From Streptomyces niphimycinicus (GTDB lineage: Bacteria; Actinomycetota; Actinomycetes; Streptomycetales; Streptomycetaceae): 64,000 nucleotides of DNA. How positions within the stretch are numbered: position 1 is the first letter of the stretch; each line of letters starts with the position of its first letter. The notes under the pieces are model-generated. The model had not been told where the DNA came from. It worked only from the letters and a program-made list of their open reading frames with translations, and ran no database searches. The translations under genes were made by a program, and so were the position numbers. Where the stretch lies: positions 51,078 through 115,077 of the forward strand of contig NZ_JAHLEM010000012.1 of the NCBI RefSeq assembly GCF_018883605.1, in the 5' to 3' direction. Of this stretch, positions 55,391-63,294 are shown in pieces.

Positions 55391-57286
55391 GTGACTCACG
55401 ACTGGCAGCGGTTCTTCGACGCCCGGCAGTGCCTGTCCTCCCGCCGGGGACGCGGCATGGGGGACGACCTCGAACTCATGGTGCACGACGGCCCCGACGG
55501 AGCCTTCCTCACCGTCTGGGACGTCGTCCGCGACGTCACCCGGCCCGTGGCGGGCGCCTACGGCGACCCCCGCAACGCGGTCCTGTCCGGCGACGGACGA
55601 GCCGTCCTCAACCTCCTCGACGACAACGGTTCGGAGATGGGCCACCTGTGGTCCGTGCCGATCGACGGCGGCTCCGGCACCGACCTGACGCCTGGCCTCC
55701 CGCCGTACACGCTGCGAGGCATCGACGTCGCCCGCACCGGCGCCCTCGCCGTGCTGTCCGCGGTGGCCGAAGACGGCTTTACGCTCTGGCTGGTCGACAC
55801 TGACGGAGGCCGCCCGCCCCGGCGCCTGTTCGGCTCGACGGCAGAGGCATGGAACGCACGTGTCTCCGCCGACGGCCGCTGGGCGAGCATCGACACCACG
55901 GACCACAACCCCGGCCTGCGGCGCTTCGCCGCGACGGTCCTCAGCACCACCGCCGATGCCCCCGGGGAGACGATCCGCACCCTGTCCGACGGACCCGAGG
56001 CCCCCGTCCGCGGCATCCGGTTCTCGCCCGTGCCCGGTGACAACCGACTGCTCGTCTCCACCGAGCGATCCGGTCACCAGCGGCCTTGCGTCTGGTCCTT
56101 TACCGACGGCTCCCGCATCGACCTGGACGCCGAGCACCTGGACGGCGACGTCGTGCCGCTCGACTGGTCCGATGACGCCGCGTACGTACTGCTGGTCCAC
56201 GTCGACCACGGAGTGCACCGCGTCCTGGAGTGGGAGCCGGACAGCGGGCGGCTCCGCGCTGTCGACCACCCGGCAGGCGCCTTCTTCGAAGCCGACATCG
56301 CCGACGCCCACCCCGACTACTGGGCCTCCCACTACGGCGCCGACGGTCAACCGCGACTACTCCACCAGCGCTTCGACCTTCCCCTCACCCTCCTGCGCGA
56401 GGACAGGGGCGACGCCACCGTCACACCCGTCTGGACACCGTCCCTGCGCCCGGCCGGCGTCGCCCTGACCTCCCACATCGTGCGCTCCATCGACGGCACA
56501 CCCGTACAACTGTGGGCGGGCCGCCCTCCGGGCCGCAAAGGGCCCGCGCCCACCCTGCTCAGCATCCATGGCGGCCCCCAACTGGTCACCGTAGACCGCT
56601 ACACCCCCGAGGCCCAGGCCTGGCTCGCCGAAGGATTCGCCTACGCCGCCGTCAACTACCGCGGCTCGCAGACCTTCGGCCGCCGCTTCCGCGAGGGGTT
56701 CTGGCACACGATCGGCGAGCGGGAACTGGAGGACATCGCGGCCTCCGTTCACTGGCTGGTCCACGAAGGGATCGCCGACCCCAGGCAGATCTTCATCACC
56801 GGTGCCTCCTACGGCGGATACCTGTCCCTGCTATCTCTCGGCCGCCTGCCCGACCTCTTCGCCGGAGCGCTTGCCTTCGTCCCGATGGCGGACTGGCTCG
56901 CCGCATACGCGGACATGAACCCCGCACTGCGCAGCGCCTGGCGCTCCTTCTTCCACGCCGATCCCGACGACGACCCCGAGGTTTTCCATCGCGCGTCGCC
57001 CATCTCCTACGTCGACGGGGTGCGCGCCCCCGTATGGATCTCGACCGGCACGCACGACACGAGGACACCACCGCGCCAGGTCCACAGGTACGCGCAGGCC
57101 CTGGAGAAGGCGGGCGGGGATGTCACCGTGGAGTGGTTCAGCGGCGGGCACGAGACCAACAGCCGCAACTCCGAACTCGCGGATCAGCGGCGGATGATGG
57201 AGCTGATCACGAAGGCGATGCACGGCGAGCGCTGGGCCGAAGGGCCGGTCACTCCGCCGCCACCAGGCTCAATCGGCTACATGTGA
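55391..57286 (+). CDS. S9 family (prolyl oligopeptidase-like) peptidase
   Basis: 631-aa serine peptidase without a signal peptide. The first 370 residues have repeated beta-propeller-like motifs (RVSADGRWASIDT, for example); the catalytic domain follows, with Ser in FITGASYGGYLSLLSLG (near 472), Asp in STGTHDTRTPP and His in FSGGHETN. It probably degrades imported peptides in the cytoplasm. GTG at 55391 follows AAGGAG. It lies 99 bases after the importer, in the same direction, so it completes an uptake-and-hydrolysis unit. Confidence 0.92.
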   Translation: MTHDWQRFFDARQCLSSRRGRGMGDDLELMVHDGPDGAFLTVWDVVRDVTRPVAGAYGDPRNAVLSGDGRAVLNLLDDNGSEMGHLWSVPIDGGSGTDLTPGLPPYTLRGIDVARTGALAVLSAVAEDGFTLWLVDTDGGRPPRRLFGSTAEAWNARVSADGRWASIDTTDHNPGLRRFAATVLSTTADAPGETIRTLSDGPEAPVRGIRFSPVPGDNRLLVSTERSGHQRPCVWSFTDGSRIDLDAEHLDGDVVPLDWSDDAAYVLLVHVDHGVHRVLEWEPDSGRLRAVDHPAGAFFEADIADAHPDYWASHYGADGQPRLLHQRFDLPLTLLREDRGDATVTPVWTPSLRPAGVALTSHIVRSIDGTPVQLWAGRPPGRKGPAPTLLSIHGGPQLVTVDRYTPEAQAWLAEGFAYAAVNYRGSQTFGRRFREGFWHTIGERELEDIAASVHWLVHEGIADPRQIFITGASYGGYLSLLSLGRLPDLFAGALAFVPMADWLAAYADMNPALRSAWRSFFHADPDDDPEVFHRASPISYVDGVRAPVWISTGTHDTRTPPRQVHRYAQALEKAGGDVTVEWFSGGHETNSRNSELADQRRMMELITKAMHGERWAEGPVTPPPPGSIGYM

Positions 57287-57298
57287 TCCTCGCCCACA

Positions 57299-57321
57299 GA
57301 GCCCTCCGCCCGTGCGGGCTC
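57299..57321. terminator. Possible hairpin after the S9 peptidase gene
   Basis: GAGCCC and GGGCTC can pair across eleven bases, and an inner GCCCG/CGGGC stem is an alternative. It lies 12 bases after the stop, between convergent genes. Modest stability. Confidence 0.4.
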
Positions 57322-57411
57322 ACCTCGTGGCCTCACCCGTCGGTTGTACGACCTGTCCGTACCGACTACCGAGCACGCCGCTGCGCCTGCGGAGCCCTGT
57401 GCGGGCCCGGG

Positions 57412-58110
57412 TCATGCCAGGCCGGCCGCAATGGCGCGGCGGACGGCGTCGGCGCGGTCCTGGATGCCGGCTTTGGCGAACAGGTTGTTGATGTGGGTCT
57501 TGACCGTGGCCTCGCTGATGAAGAGTCTCTCGGCGATGGCCTGGTTGGGCAGGCCCTGGCCGATAAGGGTGAGCACCTCGCGTTCGCGGCGAGTGAGGTC
57601 CGCAGGGAGCGGCCGCGCGTCGACCGGCGGGCGCGTGCGGACGGTGGCCAGGAGACGGTTCTGCACCTCGTGGTCGAGTACGGACTGTCCCGCGGCGGCG
57701 GCCCGGATCGCGCGGACGATGTCCTGGCGCCCCGCGTTCTTCGTCAGATAGCCGCGGGCGCCGGCGCTCAGGGCGGCCAGGATCGAGTCGTCGTCGGCGA
57801 AGGTGGTCAGCACGACCACGGCCGTTCCCGGGTGTTCCTCGCTCAGCCGGCGGGTGGCCTCGGTGCCGTCCATGACAGGCATGCGCAGGTCCATCAGGAC
57901 GACGTCGACCGGTGTGGCGGCCACGGCGGCGAGCACCTCGGTACCGTCCGCGGCGGCGGCCACGACGTCGATGTCCTCGGTCATGTCGAGCACCGCGGCC
58001 AAGGGCTCGCGGACGGTGGCCTGGTCGTCGGCGACGATCACCTTCAGCGAGCGCTCGGTCAGCGGGTCCTGCGGGTTCCGTGGCTCCTGGGCCGGTTCGT
58101 TCGTCGTCAT
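57412..58110 (-). CDS. Response regulator, NarL/FixJ family
   Basis: 232-aa regulator: receiver with acidic pair Asp28-Asp29, phospho-acceptor Asp74 (VLMDLRMPVMDG) and Lys in GYLTKNAG; LuxR-type domain TRREREVLTLIGQGLPNQAI, then EATVKTHINNLFAKAGI. The first 20 residues are an uncommon hydrophilic extension. ATG overlaps the kinase stop (ATGA), so kinase and regulator are coupled. Confidence 0.93.
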   Translation of the reverse strand: MTTNEPAQEPRNPQDPLTERSLKVIVADDQATVREPLAAVLDMTEDIDVVAAAADGTEVLAAVAATPVDVVLMDLRMPVMDGTEATRRLSEEHPGTAVVVLTTFADDDSILAALSAGARGYLTKNAGRQDIVRAIRAAAAGQSVLDHEVQNRLLATVRTRPPVDARPLPADLTRREREVLTLIGQGLPNQAIAERLFISEATVKTHINNLFAKAGIQDRADAVRRAIAAGLA

Positions 58111-59318
58111 CCTCGGATCACTGCCTCCACCTGCCAGCCGCCCCGGTCCGGTCCCTCGGCGAGCGGACCCGCGGTGAGGGTGCCGCCCAGCAGGGCGACG
58201 CGTTCGCGCATTCCTATCAGTCCCATGCCGCTGCCGACACCCGCGGTCGCCTCACCGGTCGCGGGCCCGTTGCGGACGGCAAGGCTGGTCGAGGCGGCGT
58301 CGAATGTCAGCTCCACCGCGATCTCGGCCCCGGGAGCGTGCCGGGCCGCGTTGGTCAGCGCCTCCTGCGCGATGCGCAGCAGGTTCTGGGTGACCTGTGC
58401 CGGCAGCTCTCGGACGGCCCCGGTGACGGTGAGCACCTCGCGGTGGCCGGACGACTCGATCATGGCGGTCAGGCTCTCGAGCAGCGGAAGGGAGTCCTCG
58501 CGCAGCGCGTGCACGGTCCACTGGGCCTGCTTCAGGCTCTCCCTGACAAGGTGCTGCGCCTTGTTGTGCGCCGCGCGGACCTTCTCCAGGTCGCCGGTGT
58601 CCATCAAGGCGTCCGCCAGTTCCAGGTGCATGTTGATCCCGGCCAGCGAGTGCGCCAGCACATCGTGGACGTCGCGGGCGATGCGGCCGCGTTCGGTGAG
58701 CACGGCCGTTCGCGCCTCGGCCCGCGCGGCCCGCTCGGCGGACTCGGCGGCCTGGAGCCTCGCCTCCACTGCCTGTTGCCTGCCGCGGCCCAGGATTCCG
58801 GCCACGACCGGGATGCCGGTGCTGAGGCCGAAGGTCCAGGTGAGCACCTGGTGATCGGGGCCGACGTAGAAATAGAAGACAGCGCCGCACAGCAGACTGG
58901 ACAGGGCCGCGACCGCCAGGGCCGGCTTGAGGGCGAGGCGGTAGCCGGCGTGGCCGACGAGGAAGTAGGCGAAGAGGTAGCCGGAGCCGCTGCTGCTCAC
59001 CTCCAGCAGGCCGGCGGACGCCACGACACCGGCGGTCAGCCAGACCAGCGCGGCCCGGCGTGGGAAGGCCGGCGGCAGGTGTCTGGCCAGCAGGGCGACG
59101 GAGTTGACCGCCAGCAGGGCGACCACGGCCAGGCCGCGGCCGCTGACGCCCACCGGCCGGACGGTGATGACCGCGATGGCGATGATCAGCAGGGTGACGG
59201 CCCACTGGAGAGCGGCGTCGTGCCGGTGGAGAGAGGCGTCGTGCCGGAGCAGGACCCGAGGGCCGGGCTCCCGTTCGGAAGCCGGCCCGAGGGCTGGGGG
59301 ATTGTCGGAAGCGGACAC
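58107..59318 (-). CDS. Sensor histidine kinase, HisKA_3 type
   Basis: 403-aa kinase. Five or six membrane segments (about residues 35-160) are followed by the dimerisation motif IARDVHDVLAHSLAGINMHL with the phospho-acceptor His near 217, and an ATPase domain with EALTNAARHAPG and GMGLIGMRERVALLGG. GTG at 59318 gives a natural N-terminus; longer open frame overlaps the upstream gene. It forms an operon with the response regulator and, across 20 bases, with the small membrane protein upstream. Confidence 0.9.
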   Translation of the reverse strand: MSASDNPPALGPASEREPGPRVLLRHDASLHRHDAALQWAVTLLIIAIAVITVRPVGVSGRGLAVVALLAVNSVALLARHLPPAFPRRAALVWLTAGVVASAGLLEVSSSGSGYLFAYFLVGHAGYRLALKPALAVAALSSLLCGAVFYFYVGPDHQVLTWTFGLSTGIPVVAGILGRGRQQAVEARLQAAESAERAARAEARTAVLTERGRIARDVHDVLAHSLAGINMHLELADALMDTGDLEKVRAAHNKAQHLVRESLKQAQWTVHALREDSLPLLESLTAMIESSGHREVLTVTGAVRELPAQVTQNLLRIAQEALTNAARHAPGAEIAVELTFDAASTSLAVRNGPATGEATAGVGSGMGLIGMRERVALLGGTLTAGPLAEGPDRGGWQVEAVIRG

Positions 59319-59338
59319 GGCGCGACGATAACCCGTAC

Positions 59339-59887
59339 TCAGACCGTCCGGTCCGCGGCGACCGCCGCGACCCGTCCGTCCACGGCCGGCTGCCGCTGCT
59401 CCCGGGTGGCCACGCGGCCGCGGAGAAATATGGTGCCCAGCCGCGTGACCACCTCGGTGAGCGCCATCAGTACGAACGCGGCCACCCACGCGTCCCCCGT
59501 GGTGATCTGGTGGGCCAGGCTGAAGCGGGCCAGGTCATCGGCGCCGCCGTGGTCGACCCACAACTGGAAGCCCATCCGCGCCCCCATGCCCAGCACCCAC
59601 AGGGTCGCGGAGACCGCGCCCGCCTTGATGAAGAGATGCGCGCCGACCTTGCGTATACGGGTGTAGATGCCGCCCGCGACGCCGAGGGCCGCGCCGACGG
59701 CGACGAGCGCGCCGATCAGCACCAGGTCGTTGCCGGCCGTGGGCACGGTGTTCAGGTAGCTGTGCGCGACGAAGGCCACGATCCCCAGGGGGATCACGTA
59801 CGACTTGGTGTCGAGGCGGCCCTCCCGCAGTTGCCGGAAGACGACGAGGAGCAGGGCGATGTCGGTGATCCAGTCAGTCGTTGTCAT
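59339..59887 (-). CDS. Small membrane protein, DUF1453/CcdC-like
   Basis: 182-aa protein with four to five hydrophobic segments (WITDIALLLVVFRQLREGRL first; then two glycine/alanine-rich helices and VAAFVLMALTEVVTRLGTIF last). The FRQLRE...RLD pattern after the first helix resembles the DUF1453/CcdC family. Function unknown. As first gene of the operon with a sensor kinase it may act as an accessory to sensing or be a target of it. Confidence 0.7.
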   Translation of the reverse strand: MTTTDWITDIALLLVVFRQLREGRLDTKSYVIPLGIVAFVAHSYLNTVPTAGNDLVLIGALVAVGAALGVAGGIYTRIRKVGAHLFIKAGAVSATLWVLGMGARMGFQLWVDHGGADDLARFSLAHQITTGDAWVAAFVLMALTEVVTRLGTIFLRGRVATREQRQPAVDGRVAAVAADRTV

Positions 59888-59976
59888 GCCTCAACCCTGC
59901 TGGCACGGGCCCGTACGCGCCTGGACCCACGGGTGGAACTATGGGTGGAGTCCGGTCGGCCGGTGATCTCCCGGAC

Positions 59977-60121
59977 TCACGGGAGCAGCAGTCGTTCCAG
60001 CAGGATGACGAGGTGGAAGAGCAGCACGCCACGCACATGATGCTGAGCAGGGCCATCGCCGCGAAGGCGAGAGGGGTGTCGGCGCTGCCGCCCGAGGCGA
60101 CGATCACATGGCCGAGCCCCG
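59977..60121 (-). pseudogene. C-terminal remnant of an SsuC/NMT1-type ABC permease
   Basis: Minus strand reads GLGHVIVASGGSADTPLAFA, then AMALLSIMCV, and after a one-base frame change LLFHLVILLERLLLP and stop. This is the typical end of nitrate/sulfonate/pyrimidine-type ABC permeases. The binding-protein-dependent loop and all earlier helices are missing. No matching ATPase is nearby. Confidence 0.6.
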
Positions 60122-60278
60122 CCCCTGACCACCCATGACCCGAGAAACCCTGGAGAACCCGACCCGCGCGTCGGGCCCCGGCCACGCCCGCCCGGCCACA
60201 AGCAACCGAAACCACCGCTTCACCACGATCCGACCAACTCGGCCAGGCGAAGCGAAACGGGGAGGCTGATCGTCTGGA

Positions 60279-60578
60279 CTGTTCACGCGCCTGGCAGCGC
60301 AGGATCTCCTGGATTCGCTGGTCGAGGCCGTCCTGGCGCCACAGGGTGAAGTAGTGGAACACCGCCGATCAGGCCGGGAAATCGTGCGGCAGGAGCCGCC
60401 ACTGACGGCCGGTCCGGTTCTGGCAGAGCAGCGCGTTCACGACCTCCCGCAGATCACAGGAGCCCGGGTTCCCGGTCGGCGATCGCGCCACCCGCGCCTG
60501 CTTCCACCCGGTGACCAGCGGTTCGATTAACGCCCACTGCTTGTCGGTCAAGTCGGTTGCGTACGGGCTCCGTTCCAT
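60279..60578 (-). pseudogene. IS5-family transposase N-terminal remnant
   Basis: Starts MERSPYATDLTDKQWALIEP, then LREVVNALLCQNRTGRQWRL, then LPHDFPA; an in-frame TGA follows, then SAVFHYFTLWRQDGLDQRIQ and EILRCQAREQ before homology stops. This is the N-terminal half of a common actinomycete IS5-type transposase with a premature stop and no DDE domain. Between this fragment and the permease remnant (60122-60278), and from 60579 to 60823, I see nothing else. Confidence 0.75.
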
Positions 60579-60823
60579 GCCTGCGACCCCATCATGCACA
60601 CGGCGTGACACCAGGACGGAACCATCCCATCACCCACGAACGAGCAACACCAGATCATCCGGACAGCCGTCAGTGTGGTCCACGTGCGGGGAGGGACGGG
60701 GCGTCATCCGCGAGGCGCATCCGTCCTCCCTCGCGTGGCGGAGGCGGTGCGCCCCAGGACGGATGCGCCCGCCGCCCCTACGGGACAGGCTTGACTGTCG
60801 GCACCGCGAAACTGGAGGTCACG

Positions 60824-61963
60824 GTGACTGTTTCCGCGCAAACCCCGCCCCGCCCCGGTCCCGGGCTGCCGTCCCCGGAGGCCACGTGGCGGGCGTGGCC
60901 GCGGCGGTGGCCACGGTGGGCACCCCATGCCACCGCGGTGTGGGGCGTGGGGTACGCCGCAGTCCAGGTGGTCTGGGCCGCCACGGGCACCACCGTGCCC
61001 TGGTCGCCGCATATGGCCTACGCACCCGGCGTCCAGCTCGCGCTGGCCGCGCTCGCCCTGCTGGCCGCCGGTGCCTGCCTGGCCACCCCCCGGCCACTTG
61101 CGCGGCGCGGCCGGGTGGCGGTGGCGGCGGTACTGGTCGTGGCGATCCCCCTCTTCGCGATGGGCATGGCGAGCCTGCCCGCGTACGTCGTCACCTTGGC
61201 GTCGTTATCGGGCGTGGAGAGCGCCACCGGCTTCGCCCATGTCCTGCTGAACACCGTGGGCCTGGCCCTGCTGCTGGTTGGCCTCTCCCACCGGCGGCGG
61301 CTGCGGGACCGGTGTCCGCGGTGCGGGGCCGGGCACACCGGCGACGGCGGCGGGCCGCTGGTCCATCCGCCCGCCTCCGTGGCGTCCCGGCGGACCCGGG
61401 TCCAGGTGTACGTGCTGATGAGCGGGCTTGTGCCGTGGGCGGTCGTCAAGACCATCTGGACGCTCGGCGGCGACGCGCTGAGCGTCACGGCGGAGAAGTG
61501 GCGCGAGGAGAACGCGGGCGGCTCGGACGTGGCCAAGGCGCTCGCCTCGGTGGGCATCGACGTCACCGTCCTGGCCGCGCTGGCCGGGATCTTCCTGCTG
61601 CTGGGGTTGATGTACCCCTGGGGCCAGGTGTTCCCACGCTGGACACTCCTGCTCACCGGGCGGCGGGTGCCCCGGCTCCTGCCACTCCTCCCGGCGTGGC
61701 TGTCAGCCATCGGCCTGTCGGTGTACGGCGTCGTCCTCGTGATCTACGCCCCGCTCAGCGCCGCGGGTGTGCTGCCTCGGATCAAACCGGACGGGGCGTT
61801 CACCTCCAGCGCGGGAATCACCTGGATGGTGCTCTTCGGCGGGCTGGCCTTCGGCGGCCTGGGCTTCGGACTGATCGCCGCGGCCCGCTCGTACGCTGCC
61901 CGCACCCGTCCGGTCTGCGCGATCCCCGCCACGGACGCCACGGACGCGGTGCCGGAGAACTGA
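60824..61963 (+). CDS. Membrane protein of unknown function
   Basis: 379-aa protein, not recognised. About eight hydrophobic segments are visible (for example YAPGVQLALAALALLAAGAC, VAVAAVLVVAIPLFAMGMAS, VTVLAALAGIFLLLGLMYPW, MVLFGGLAFGGLGFGLIAAA). A cytoplasmic loop near residue 165 carries two cysteines (RCPRCGAGH), which could bind metal. GTG at 60824 has GGAGG five bases upstream; the longer open frame overlaps the transposase remnant. Similar multi-helix proteins are frequent in actinomycetes with no known role. Confidence 0.75.
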   Translation: MTVSAQTPPRPGPGLPSPEATWRAWPRRWPRWAPHATAVWGVGYAAVQVVWAATGTTVPWSPHMAYAPGVQLALAALALLAAGACLATPRPLARRGRVAVAAVLVVAIPLFAMGMASLPAYVVTLASLSGVESATGFAHVLLNTVGLALLLVGLSHRRRLRDRCPRCGAGHTGDGGGPLVHPPASVASRRTRVQVYVLMSGLVPWAVVKTIWTLGGDALSVTAEKWREENAGGSDVAKALASVGIDVTVLAALAGIFLLLGLMYPWGQVFPRWTLLLTGRRVPRLLPLLPAWLSAIGLSVYGVVLVIYAPLSAAGVLPRIKPDGAFTSSAGITWMVLFGGLAFGGLGFGLIAAARSYAARTRPVCAIPATDATDAVPEN

Positions 61964-61965
61964 TG

Positions 61966-62092
61966 GGGCTACGCCCAGGGCGCGGTAGCCGGGCTCGTCG
62001 AAGACGAACGAGCGGGCGGCGGCCGGGTCGGCCGGCTCTTGGCGCAGCACCAGCGAGCCGGGCCGGTCGCGGTGATAGCGGAAGAACTCCAT
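61966..62092 (-). pseudogene. YciI-like (YCII domain) gene remnant with internal deletion
   Basis: Starts MEFFRYHRDRPGSLVLRQE, then jumps to PADPAAARSFVFDEPGYRAL then GVAP. The first block is the usual start and the second the late DPAAARAFAFDEPNY region of YCII-domain proteins of about 100 aa. Roughly 50 codons between them are gone. Confidence 0.6.
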
Positions 62093-62167
62093 GCCCGATC
62101 GACTCGCACGGCGCGCGCGATCGAGCACGGGCCGGTCCGGAGGTATCTCGCGTTCCGTTCTCGCCGG

Positions 62168-63112
62168 TCAGCTCGCGCCCGCCTCGCCGGCCGGTGGGTC
62201 CGGGACCTCGTCGACCGGACGGTGTCCCGCCCCGGTGAGTCCTTCACCGGCCGCGTCGGTGAAGGCGGCGATGGCCTCGTTTTGCCGGGTGGGAACCCAG
62301 ACCACCGATGTCAGCCAGGCCAGGGGTGCGCCGTCCAGGGGACGCCAGACCAGGCCGGCGGCGAGCGGGGCGGTCGGGGGCTCGTTCAGGTGTATGCCCC
62401 GGCCCGCGAGCACCAGTCCGTGGACGAAGTCGGGGTTGCGGGCGTGCCGGATGGCGCCCGGCAGGAAGCCGCCGTCCCGGCACGTCAGCAGCATGTGGTC
62501 GTACAGTTGGGGCGCCATCACCCTCGGGAAGATCACCAGGGAGGCCCCGTCCAGGTCACGCAGCCGGACCGGTGCCTCGTCCTGGGCGCAGGGGTGGTCC
62601 TCGCGGAGTACCACTCCCAGGTCGCGCCGGGCCAGCGGGCCGGAGTCCAGTCCGACGGTGTCTGCGGGGTGGCGGACGACCCCGGCGTCCAGTTCGCCCT
62701 CGCGCAGCCGCACCAGTTGCTCCTCGGTGGTCAGTTCGTGCAGGTCGATGAGGACGTCGGGGGCACGCCGGGAGAAGCTTTCGGTGAGCGTGCGCAGCAC
62801 GGGGGGTTTGGTGTCCGGCGGCACGCCGACGCGTAGGACACCCGCTTCGCCGGGCTGGAGCCGGCGCATCGCCTCGCGGGCGGTCTCGACACCGGCCAGG
62901 ACGGGGCGGACGTGTTCCAGCAGCAGTGCGCCTGCCTCGGTCAACTGGATCCGCGGCCGCCTCCGGTCGAACAGACGCACGCCCAGTTCATGTTCCAGGT
63001 CGCGGATGCGCTGGGACAGCGGGGGCTGGGCCATGTGCAGGCGCTTCGCGGCCCGGCCGAAGTGCAGTTCCTCGGCGAGCACGGCGAAGTAACGCATGTG
63101 GCGCAGCTCCAT
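62168..63112 (-). CDS. LysR family transcriptional regulator
   Basis: 314-aa regulator. The winged helix is at the very start (MELRHMRYFAVLAEELHFGR, then AAKRLHMAQPPLSQRIRDLE), and the effector domain begins GVLRVGVPPDTKPPVLRTLT; it resembles BenM/CatM-type members with HxxPxxxxxR-like patterns. It diverges from the enoyl-CoA hydratase gene across about 180 bases and should control it. The intergenic sequence has CCACCATATCGCTGCGATAT near 63116, including ATATCG-CTG-CGATAT, an inverted repeat suited to regulator binding. Confidence 0.9.
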   Translation of the reverse strand: MELRHMRYFAVLAEELHFGRAAKRLHMAQPPLSQRIRDLEHELGVRLFDRRRPRIQLTEAGALLLEHVRPVLAGVETAREAMRRLQPGEAGVLRVGVPPDTKPPVLRTLTESFSRRAPDVLIDLHELTTEEQLVRLREGELDAGVVRHPADTVGLDSGPLARRDLGVVLREDHPCAQDEAPVRLRDLDGASLVIFPRVMAPQLYDHMLLTCRDGGFLPGAIRHARNPDFVHGLVLAGRGIHLNEPPTAPLAAGLVWRPLDGAPLAWLTSVVWVPTRQNEAIAAFTDAAGEGLTGAGHRPVDEVPDPPAGEAGAS

Positions 63113-63121
63113 CGGCCCACC

Positions 63122-63136
63122 ATATCGCTGCGATAT
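63122..63136. promoter_or_regulatory. Inverted repeat in the LysR / enoyl-CoA hydratase divergent promoter
   Basis: ATATCG-CTG-CGATAT is a perfect 6-bp inverted repeat just upstream of the LysR start, a plausible operator for this LysR protein. Confidence 0.5.
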
Positions 63137-63294
63137 CGAGGGCAGTCCCGATTGATGTTGGCCAGCTCACATCCCCTGCTGTTTGCATGGTGGCCCACGG
63201 GGATTCCGATGCCGGAGCGCTCCCGTTCCATCCCGGGTCCGCCGCCGTCCGCCGGCGGCCCGGCCGCCCACGCCTCAAGGAAGGGAACGCTGTC

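Noticed and set aside
56230..58854. 874-codon plus-strand frame across the S9 peptidase and two-component genes
   Set aside because: It runs in the wrong frame through the peptidase and antisense through the regulator and kinase; no domain is recognisable.
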